Source of the DNA: Acidovorax radicis N35
Lineage (GTDB): Bacteria > Pseudomonadota > Gammaproteobacteria > Burkholderiales > Burkholderiaceae_C
Assembly: GCF_000204195.1 (NCBI RefSeq)
Contig: NZ_AFBG01000024.1
Location: forward strand, 124,001 to 188,000
Direction: 5' to 3'
Length of the DNA stretch: 64,000 nt
A model generated the notes under the pieces. The model saw nothing but the letters and a program-made list of their open reading frames with translations. It was not told the origin of the DNA and made no database searches. Below are positions 57,976 through 64,000 of the stretch, one piece after another. The position numbers were made by a program, and so were the translations under genes. Position 1 is the first letter of the stretch, and each line of letters begins with the position of its first letter.

Positions 57976-59028
57976 ATGCAACAACACCCCACCGCCCACG
58001 CCCCCGTACCCCAGGCCCGCCGCGCCACGCGACGCACGGCCATCCGCCTGGCGCTTGCCGTGCCCGCCACCTGGGCCCTGGCCCTGGGCACGGCAGGCCA
58101 CGCCGTGGCCCAGACGGCCCCAGCCGCCTTCCCCACCAAGACCATCCGCTTCGTGGTGCCCTACCCGCCCGGCGGCCCCACGGACCTGATGGCGCGCATG
58201 CTGCAGCCCGAGCTGCAAAGCCGCCTGGGCGTGACCGTGGTGGTGGACAACAAGGGCGGCGCGGGCGGCAACTCCGGCAGCGCCGAGGTGGCCAAGCAGG
58301 CGCCCGCCGACGGCCACACCCTGCTGCTGGCCGCCAGCGGCCCGATGGCGGTGAACCCGTCGCTGTACGCCAGCATGCCCTTCAACCCGCTGGTCGACCT
58401 GGTGCCCGTGGTGCAGCTGTCAGCCTTTCCGCTGGTGCTGGAAGTGCACCCCTCGCTGGGCGTCAAGACCCTGCCGGAGCTGATCGCCATGGCCAAGGCG
58501 GGCAAGCCGGTGCTGAGCTTTGCATCGGCTGGCAATGGCACGCCGCAGCACCTGGCGGGCGAGCTGTTCAACACCATGGCCCACGTGAAGATGGGCCACA
58601 TTCCGTACCGCGGCGCGGGCCCGGCGCTCAACGACCTGCTGGGCGGGCAGGTGAACGTGATGTTCGACATCGTGGGCAGCTCGCTGCCGCACATCCAGTC
58701 GGGCAAGCTCATCCCGCTGGCGGTCACGTCGGCCGAGCGCGCCAAGGTGCTGCCCAACGTGCCCACCATGGCCGAGGCGGGCGTCTCCGGCTACCAGATC
58801 ACCGGCTGGCACGGCATCGCCGTGCGTGCGGGCACGCCGCAGGCCATCGTGGACAAGCTCAACGCCACGGTGAATGCGATCTTCAAGGAGCCCGCCTTCC
58901 GCGCCAAGTGGGAGGCCATCGGCACGCCGGTGGTGGCAGGCACGGCCGCGGACTTCGGCGCACTGATCAAGTCCGACGCGCAGCGCCTGGGCAAACTGGT
59001 GCGCGATGCGGGCGTGACGATGGATTGA
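57976..59028 (+). CDS. Tripartite tricarboxylate transporter binding protein (Bug family)
   Basis: A 350-residue periplasmic binding protein with a long signal region (about 1-46; RRATRRTAIRLALAVPATWA suggests a Tat signal). Family blocks: IRFVVPYPPGGPTDLMARML, VVDNKGGAGGNSGSAEVAK, GHIPYRGAGPALNDLLGGQV. Membrane partners are absent here. It is the third gene behind the dehydrogenase and BKACE genes, with 88 bases between, so it likely binds the pathway substrate. Confidence 0.92.
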   Translation: MQQHPTAHAPVPQARRATRRTAIRLALAVPATWALALGTAGHAVAQTAPAAFPTKTIRFVVPYPPGGPTDLMARMLQPELQSRLGVTVVVDNKGGAGGNSGSAEVAKQAPADGHTLLLAASGPMAVNPSLYASMPFNPLVDLVPVVQLSAFPLVLEVHPSLGVKTLPELIAMAKAGKPVLSFASAGNGTPQHLAGELFNTMAHVKMGHIPYRGAGPALNDLLGGQVNVMFDIVGSSLPHIQSGKLIPLAVTSAERAKVLPNVPTMAEAGVSGYQITGWHGIAVRAGTPQAIVDKLNATVNAIFKEPAFRAKWEAIGTPVVAGTAADFGALIKSDAQRLGKLVRDAGVTMD

Positions 59029-59131
59029 CTGAGGCCGCGGGCGTTGCGCGTCAGGTGTTGCGAGGCGCCGTGCACCCCACTGCTGCACGCCAGGCTGGCG
59101 CCTTGCAGGCGCAGGTGGCGCCTGGCGATAT

Positions 59132-59590
59132 CTAGGCGGGAACGCGGGGGCGTAGGCGCAGAAGCAACCAGCCCGCCGCCATGCCCACGGCACTGAACAG
59201 CAGCCACACAGCGCCCAAGAAAATCTTCAGGGTATTGGAGCTGCTGATCTCAGCCCGCGAAGGGCTATTGGCGGGATAGCGCACGGTGACGGTGTCACCC
59301 ACATCGTGCACCGCCTGCAGCTGCCGCACCAGCGAGTCCGTGAACCGCACGGTGCGGCCATCGCTCGCCACAAACTCGACGACGCTTTTCTTGCCATGGG
59401 CTTGCCGGCTTGAGGCCCCTGTCACCACGCTTTCGTGCGCCACCACGCGGCCTTTGGCGCTGCGCGTGTCGCCCACCAGATGCAAGCTCGTGGCCAGCAG
59501 CCAGCTGGCGGCTACCGCAGTCAGTGCGCCGGGCACCAGCAGCAGCCAGCCGAGAAGGCCGAAAAAGCAGCGAAAGGATGTGGAGCGCAT
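59132..59590 (-). CDS. DUF3592 family membrane protein
   Basis: A 152-residue protein with membrane helices at about 10-35 and 125-145 and a beta-rich periplasmic domain between (KSVVEFVASDGRTVRFTDS, GDTVTVRYPANSPSRAEI). This matches DUF3592, a family of unknown function. It is convergent with the Bug gene. The 100 bases between them include GGCGCC-rich inverted repeats that may end transcription. Confidence 0.82.
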   Translation of the reverse strand: MRSTSFRCFFGLLGWLLLVPGALTAVAASWLLATSLHLVGDTRSAKGRVVAHESVVTGASSRQAHGKKSVVEFVASDGRTVRFTDSLVRQLQAVHDVGDTVTVRYPANSPSRAEISSSNTLKIFLGAVWLLFSAVGMAAGWLLLRLRPRVPA

Positions 59591-59632
59591 GCCCGCGATT
59601 GTGAGGGTTGGTACTGTCAGCGGCGCGCCGGG

Positions 59633-60553
59633 TCAGTACCCCCGCCCGGGGTCCACGGTGCCTGCCACCGCCTCGCCGCGCTCCATCGCCGCCATCTTGC
59701 GCGTGATCTGCGCAATGCTCTCTTTCCGCATGGTACGGGCCGAAGTGTGGGGCGTGGCGGTGATCTTCGGGTGCAGCCAGAACGGGTGCCCGACCGGCAA
59801 AGGCTCGGTGCGGAACACATCCAGCGTGGCGCCCGCGATGTGGCCGTTGTCGATCATCGCCAGCAGGTCCTCTTCGACCAAGTGCGCGCCCCGCGCCACG
59901 TTGACCACATAGCCCCCGGGCTGCAGGCGTGACAGCGTGTCGCGGTTGATGATGTCCTGCGTGTCGGGCGTGAGCGGCAGCAGGTTGACCAGCACGCGGC
60001 TGGCGGCCAGGAAATCGTCAAAGCCCTCTGCGCCGCTGAAACCGCGCACGCCGTCCACCGCCTTGGGAGACCGGCTCCAGCCGTTCACCGGAAAGTCGAA
60101 ATGTGCCAGCGCCCGCGCCACGCGCTCGCCCAGCACGCCCAGGCCCATCACGCCCACCGGGAACTCCGAGCGCACCCGCGGCCGGCGAAAGCCCCAGCGG
60201 CCGGCGCGCATGTCGCCCTCGTAAGCGTCCAGCTCGCGGAAATGGCGCACCACCGCGTGGCACACGTATTCGGCCATCTGCACCGCCATGCCGCCGTCGT
60301 CGATGCGCACGATCTGGCAGCCAGCGGGGATGCGCAGCTTGAGCAGCGCGTCCACCCCTGCGCCGATGTTGAACAGCGCCCGCAAGGCAGGCTGCTCGTC
60401 CAGAAACTGCTGGGGCGGCGCCCAGACCACGGCGTAGTCGGCCTGCGGTGCCCCCGGCTGCCACACGCTGATGTGGGCATGGGGCAAGGCAGCGGCAAGC
60501 CCCTGCAGCCAGGGCTCGATCTTGGTGTCGGTACAGCAAAGGGTGATGTTCAT
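59633..60553 (-). CDS. ghrA: Glyoxylate/hydroxypyruvate reductase A
   Basis: A 306-residue NAD(P)H-dependent 2-hydroxyacid dehydrogenase. VGVMGLGVLGERVARAL is the cofactor site, WSRSPK follows strand 2, NLLPLTPDTQDIINRDTL and VNVARGAHLVEEDLL contain the catalytic Arg region, and ATPHTSARTM holds the catalytic His. The N-terminal start MNITLCCTDTKIEPW and size fit GhrA, which reduces glyoxylate and hydroxypyruvate. Confidence 0.92.
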   Translation of the reverse strand: MNITLCCTDTKIEPWLQGLAAALPHAHISVWQPGAPQADYAVVWAPPQQFLDEQPALRALFNIGAGVDALLKLRIPAGCQIVRIDDGGMAVQMAEYVCHAVVRHFRELDAYEGDMRAGRWGFRRPRVRSEFPVGVMGLGVLGERVARALAHFDFPVNGWSRSPKAVDGVRGFSGAEGFDDFLAASRVLVNLLPLTPDTQDIINRDTLSRLQPGGYVVNVARGAHLVEEDLLAMIDNGHIAGATLDVFRTEPLPVGHPFWLHPKITATPHTSARTMRKESIAQITRKMAAMERGEAVAGTVDPGRGY

Positions 60554-60654
60554 GCGGTCAAGGGTAACTGCATTGGCGCCGCTCGGATGTCGCGCACGGG
60601 TTGCGGTGGAGCCGTGTGGTACCCCGCACCTCTATGGATTGCATCCTTCGATAC

Positions 60655-60712
60655 CGTTCGGGCTGAGCTTGTCGAAGCCTTGCGCGGCGCTTAGACAAGC
60701 TCAGCGTGAACG
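60655..60712. repeat. Inverted repeat of the CTGAGCTTGTC type
   Basis: Arms CGTTCGGGCTGAGCTTGTC (60655-60673) and GACAAGCTCAGCGTGAACG (60694-60712) pair at 17 of 19 positions around a 20-base centre. This motif is a widespread REP-like intergenic element of Proteobacteria. It lies upstream of ghrA and downstream of the carboxylase gene. Confidence 0.8.
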
Positions 60713-60754
60713 GGTTTTTATCGAGGGAAGGCCAAGGGGTGTCACGCCGGCGGC

Positions 60755-62782
60755 TTAGGCCGCCACCGTCACCGCCAGCTTGAGCAGCTCCGCCCCTTCC
60801 GTCACCTGGTCGCCGGGCGCGTACAGAAGCTCCTGCACCACGCCGTCGGCCGGTGCCGCAATCGTGTGCTCCATCTTCATGGCTTCCATCACCGCCAGCG
60901 GCTGGCCCTTGGTGACGGCATCGCCCGCCTTCACGGCAAACGACACCACCTTGCCGGGCATGGGGGCCGTGAGCCGCCCGCCCTCGGCCGCAGCCTCGCC
61001 CGCATGCGCCAGCAGGTCGATGGCGGTGATCTGCGTCGCGCCGCGGGGCGTGAACACATGGTCCACCTCGCCCTGGGCGTACACCGCAGCGCGGGTGCGC
61101 TGGCCGGCGAACTGCAGTTCGATGCCGCCGGCTTGTTCCGCGAACTTCAGCGGTCCTGCCACAGCGGCATCGCCCTCGCCCACTGCCAGGTGCAGCGCGC
61201 CATCGCGTTCGTAGGTGAGCCAGGCCTTGGCGTGCTCGCCGCCAAACTCGAACTCGAAGCGGCGGCGCGTGAGCGCGTGCGAATGGAAACCGTCGCGGCG
61301 GCTGAAGGGGTCCACGCCTTCGCTGGCGCGCTCATGCAGCACCGTCTGCGCCACGGCAGCCGCGGCGGCCAGGGGCAGGCCCACCGGCTCCTGGTGGAAC
61401 AGCACCGCCTGCTCGCGCGGGATCAGCGCGGTGTCGAGCTGGGCACTGGCAAACGCACCGGTGCGCGCCACACGGCGCAGGAACTGCACGTTGGTCGCCA
61501 AGCCCACGATGTGCGTCTGCGCCAGGGCCTCGTCCAGCCGCGCCAGCGCCTGCTCGCGCGTGTCGCCGTGCACGATGAGCTTGGCCACCATGGAGTCGTA
61601 GAACGGGCTGATCGCATCGCCCTGGCGCACGCCGGAGTCCACGCGCACCGCGCCCCTCTCGAACGTCACGCAGTCGGGCAGCGCATACACGTTGAGCGCG
61701 CCCGTGGCGGGCAGGAAGTTGTTGTCGGGGTTCTCCGCGCAGATGCGCGCCTCGATAGCGTGGCCTGTGATGCGCAGGTCTTGCTGCTTCACCGGCAATG
61801 GCTCGCCCGACGCCACGCGCAGTTGCCACTCCACCAGATCGAGCCCCGTGATGGCCTCGGTCACCGGGTGCTCCACCTGCAGGCGGGTGTTCATCTCCAT
61901 GAAGTAGAACTTCATCTGGTCAGGCCGCTCGTAGCCGCCGGGCTGCTCCACGATGAACTCCACGGTGCCCGCGCCCACATAGTTCACCGCCTTGGCGGCG
62001 GCCACCGCGGCTTCGCCCATCTGCTGGCGCAGCGCGGGCGTCATGCCGGGGGCCGGGGCTTCTTCCAGCACCTTCTGGTGGCGGCGCTGCACGGAGCAGT
62101 CGCGCTCGAACAGATAGACGCAGTTGCCGTGCGTGTCGCCAAACACCTGGATTTCGATGTGGCGCGGGCGCTGCACGTACTTTTCGACCAGTACCGCATC
62201 GTCTCCAAAGCTGTTGATGGCCTCGCGCTTGCACGATTCGAGCGCGGCGGCGAAGTCCCCGCTCTTGTCCACCGCGCGCATGCCCTTGCCGCCGCCACCC
62301 GCGCTGGCCTTGATGAGCACGGGGTAGCCAATGCGGTCGGCCTCGCGCTGCAGCAGGGCCGGGTCCTGGTCGCTGCCGTGGTAGCCGGGCACCAGCGGCA
62401 CGCCGGCCTTTTCCATGAGCTGCTTGGACTCGGCCTTGAGGCCCATGTCCTTGATGGCCGAGGGTGGCGGGCCGATGAAGACCAGGCCTGCTGCCGCGCA
62501 GGCATGGGCGAAGTCTTCGTTCTCGGACAGGAAGCCGTAGCCCGGGTGGATGGCCTGTGCACCCGTGGCCTGGGCAGCCTCGATGATGCGCTCCCAGCGC
62601 AGGTAGCTGTCCTTGGGCGCGCTGCCACCGATGTGCACGGCCTCGTCGCACACGGCCACGTGCTTGGCATTGGCGTCGGCATCGGAGTACACGGCGACGG
62701 TCTTCACGCCCAGACGTTTAGCGGTCGCCGCTACACGGCAGGCGATCTCTCCGCGATTGGCGATCAAGATTTTTTTGAACAT
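60755..62782 (-). CDS. mccA: Biotin-dependent acyl-CoA carboxylase, biotin carboxylase/BCCP subunit (probably methylcrotonyl-CoA)
   Basis: A 675-residue alpha subunit. The biotin carboxylase part (1-450) has KILIANRGEIACRVAATAK, KASAGGGGKGMRAV and FMEMNTRLQVEHPVTE. The C-terminal biotinyl domain has EAMKMEHTI, whose Lys carries biotin. By sequence it could serve acetyl-, propionyl- or methylcrotonyl-CoA. The neighbouring enoyl-CoA hydratase and HMG-CoA lyase favour 3-methylcrotonyl-CoA in leucine degradation; the beta subunit would lie beyond the window. The ATG abuts the stop of the DUF4126 gene. Confidence 0.88.
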   Translation of the reverse strand: MFKKILIANRGEIACRVAATAKRLGVKTVAVYSDADANAKHVAVCDEAVHIGGSAPKDSYLRWERIIEAAQATGAQAIHPGYGFLSENEDFAHACAAAGLVFIGPPPSAIKDMGLKAESKQLMEKAGVPLVPGYHGSDQDPALLQREADRIGYPVLIKASAGGGGKGMRAVDKSGDFAAALESCKREAINSFGDDAVLVEKYVQRPRHIEIQVFGDTHGNCVYLFERDCSVQRRHQKVLEEAPAPGMTPALRQQMGEAAVAAAKAVNYVGAGTVEFIVEQPGGYERPDQMKFYFMEMNTRLQVEHPVTEAITGLDLVEWQLRVASGEPLPVKQQDLRITGHAIEARICAENPDNNFLPATGALNVYALPDCVTFERGAVRVDSGVRQGDAISPFYDSMVAKLIVHGDTREQALARLDEALAQTHIVGLATNVQFLRRVARTGAFASAQLDTALIPREQAVLFHQEPVGLPLAAAAAVAQTVLHERASEGVDPFSRRDGFHSHALTRRRFEFEFGGEHAKAWLTYERDGALHLAVGEGDAAVAGPLKFAEQAGGIELQFAGQRTRAAVYAQGEVDHVFTPRGATQITAIDLLAHAGEAAAEGGRLTAPMPGKVVSFAVKAGDAVTKGQPLAVMEAMKMEHTIAAPADGVVQELLYAPGDQVTEGAELLKLAVTVAA

Positions 62783-63502
62783 TTAGGCCACCTTGGCAGA
62801 ACCAGAAAAGAAAGAAGACAAGCGCCGCACCACGGCGCGCAGAAACTTGAACAGCACCACCAGCAGCAGCACCGACACGGCCACCATCAGCACCAGCGCG
62901 ATGCCGAATGCCACCGGGTGCTGCGTGGCGAGCCACACCACGGCCACCACCAGGCCGTCTTCGAAAAAGGACAGCAGCCAGTTGGAGAACGGCTCGGGCG
63001 AGGTGTTGGCCGCGGCGCGCGTGGTCATCTTGGTGGCCATCGACGTGGCAGCCAGCGACCCGCCCAGCAAACCGGCCACGACGCCCATGGTGGCGTTGTC
63101 GGCACCGAACACGCCCGCGGCCAGCAGAGCCCCGCCGGGCACGCGGATAACGGTGTGCACGGCGTCCCAGGCACTGTCGATCCACGGGACCTTGTCGGCA
63201 AAGAACTCGACCAGCATCAGGCCGCCCGCCACCAGCAGCACCAGCGGGTTCTGCAGCACGTGCAGACCGGGGGGCAAGGGCATCCAGCCCATGGCCCCCA
63301 TGCCGCCGACGATGAAGACGACTGCGTACAGACGGAATCCGCTGGCCCAGCCCAGCGCGGCGGCGAGCGCCAGCAGGCTGGGCATGTCGAGTTGCGCCGT
63401 GGCACGCGCTGCGCCTGCAGCCACGTCGCGCGCGGTGCCAGCGTCGACATGCAGCCCTAGCGTGTGGAGCCACTGCACGATGTTGAACCAAAGGGTGTCC
63501 AT
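62783..63502 (-). CDS. DUF4126 family membrane protein
   Basis: A 239-residue protein with about five membrane helices: LLALAAALGWASGFRLYAVVF, NPLVLLVAGGLMLVEFFADK, GALLAAGVFGADNATMGVVAGLLGGSL (in pieces) and two near the C-terminus. It matches DUF4126, of unknown function. The gene is inserted between enoyl-CoA hydratase and carboxylase genes of leucine degradation and directly abuts the latter. The start is ATG 63502. Confidence 0.85.
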   Translation of the reverse strand: MDTLWFNIVQWLHTLGLHVDAGTARDVAAGAARATAQLDMPSLLALAAALGWASGFRLYAVVFIVGGMGAMGWMPLPPGLHVLQNPLVLLVAGGLMLVEFFADKVPWIDSAWDAVHTVIRVPGGALLAAGVFGADNATMGVVAGLLGGSLAATSMATKMTTRAAANTSPEPFSNWLLSFFEDGLVVAVVWLATQHPVAFGIALVLMVAVSVLLLVVLFKFLRAVVRRLSSFFSGSAKVA

Positions 63503-63551
63503 ATCAGTCCTCCACCGCGCTCTGCACTGCCTCGGGCCTACGAGACCGCCA

Positions 63552-63654
63552 CGGCGCCATGCCAGAGATGCCGAGCAAGGGCCGCCCCGCAGCGATGGCA
63601 TCGTCCCCCTCCCGCGCAGCGAGAGAGGGGGAAGGCGCGAAGCGACTCAGGGGG
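63552..63654 (-). repeat. Comamonadaceae-type intergenic repeat, copy B
   Basis: On the minus strand it starts CCCCCTGAGTCGCTTCGCG, then CTTCCCCC, GAGGGGGACGA and GGGCGGCCCTTGC, in the same order as copy A at 109-285. It starts four bases past the enoyl-CoA hydratase stop and may end or stabilise that transcript. Confidence 0.75.
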
Positions 63655-63658
63655 TGTT

Positions 63659-64000
63659 TCATAGCCAGTTCGGCTTGCGCTTGTTCAGGAACGACTGCAC
63701 GCCTTCCTTGCCTTCGTCGCTGGCGCGGATGTCCGCAATGCCCTGCACGGTGGCAGCGATCAGATCCGCGTTGATCTCGCGCTCGGCCACGTCCAGCACC
63801 AGCTTCTTGCAGGCGCGCACGGCGTGGGGGCTGGCGCTGGTCAAGGCCTTGAGCAGTTCATCGACCTTGGCGTCGAGTTGGTCTGCAGCCACCACCTCGT
63901 GAACGAAGCCGACACGGAGCGCCTCGGCGGCATCAAAGCGCTCGGCCGTCAGGAAGTAGCGGTGCGCGGCGCGGGGCCCCATGGCGCGGATCACGTAGGG
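63659..64000 (-). CDS. Enoyl-CoA hydratase/isomerase family protein (C-terminal part)
   Basis: The frame enters from the right edge and ends at 63659, giving 113 residues of the C-terminal half. PYVIRAMGPRAAHRYFLTAERF and GFVHEVVAADQLD are crotonase-family blocks, and the tail EGVQSFLNKRKPNW is typical. The active-site first half is outside the window. With the carboxylase and HMG-CoA lyase it is probably methylglutaconyl-CoA hydratase (LiuC), but it could be a general crotonase. Confidence 0.9.
   Translation of the reverse strand, partial: PYVIRAMGPRAAHRYFLTAERFDAAEALRVGFVHEVVAADQLDAKVDELLKALTSASPHAVRACKKLVLDVAEREINADLIAATVQGIADIRASDEGKEGVQSFLNKRKPNWL

Noticed and set aside
60866-63460. An 864-residue open frame on the plus strand
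   Set aside because: It lies opposite the carboxylase and DUF4126 genes, is His/Arg/Gly-rich without motifs, and is a shadow caused by high GC content.

Overview
The window is a GC-rich piece of a bacterial chromosome, most likely from a betaproteobacterium of the family Comamonadaceae (Acidovorax-like). The grounds are the proteins encoded (tandem-fused UvrA, bactofilin next to ErpA, orphan tripartite-tricarboxylate binding proteins, leucine-degradation genes), an S-adenosylhomocysteine riboswitch before ahcY, and several short dispersed repeat families that I recognise from Comamonadaceae genomes. I see no tRNA, rRNA, CRISPR array, integrase or transposase. The assignment is from memory of such genomes, not from a search.

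Layout. 0-8 kb: end of an unknown gene, anmK, an MdtD-type exporter, erpA, a bactofilin, a coiled-coil membrane protein, rpsI-rplM with a clear promoter, and a membrane Ser/Thr kinase. 8-13.2 kb: rlmJ, then the riboswitch-controlled methyl-cycle operon ahcY-tlyA-metF-rlpA on the minus strand. 13.2-16 kb: a DUF2855 protein, a TetR regulator and an SDR dehydrogenase. 16-21.5 kb: prfC, a three-gene overlapping gtrB-gtrA-GT-C cassette for lipid-carrier glycosylation, and a HAD phosphatase. 21.6-27.4 kb: a complete sugar uptake locus (binding protein, permease, ATPase, FucU mutarotase, ROK repressor) divergent from a PfkB sugar kinase, with a perfect palindrome before the kinase. 27.4-32.1 kb: a NYN-LOTUS putative RNase, an orphan Bug binding protein, an Lrp regulator divergent from ctlX, and a small Cys-cluster protein.

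32.1-40.7 kb is the most unusual part. A sulfonate-type ABC importer operon starts behind a textbook sigma-54 promoter and converges on a minus-strand operon of a SfnR-like sigma-54 activator, a Tat-exported vanadium-haloperoxidase-like protein with two altered active-site positions, a flavoprotein and a two-cluster ferredoxin. The operons meet at a hairpin repeat and a terminator. I infer one sulfur- or organic-acid-scavenging system.

41-50.5 kb: a lipoprotein, a double-length UvrA, two tandem orphan LivJ-type binding proteins and a small membrane protein. 50.6-59 kb: an MHS-family transporter with a large extra loop, a run of isomerase, DUF1289 and YbaK genes ending with HMG-CoA lyase, and a LysR-controlled module of a hydroxyacyl-CoA-dehydrogenase-like enzyme, a BKACE enzyme and a Bug binding protein, probably for uptake, oxidation and cleavage of an unknown beta-hydroxy acid. 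59-64 kb: a DUF3592 protein, a GhrA-type reductase, a biotin-containing carboxylase subunit, a DUF4126 protein and the end of an enoyl-CoA hydratase; together with HMG-CoA lyase these fit leucine degradation.

A 44-nt dispersed element occurs five times, and in three places has become part of a protein-coding sequence.
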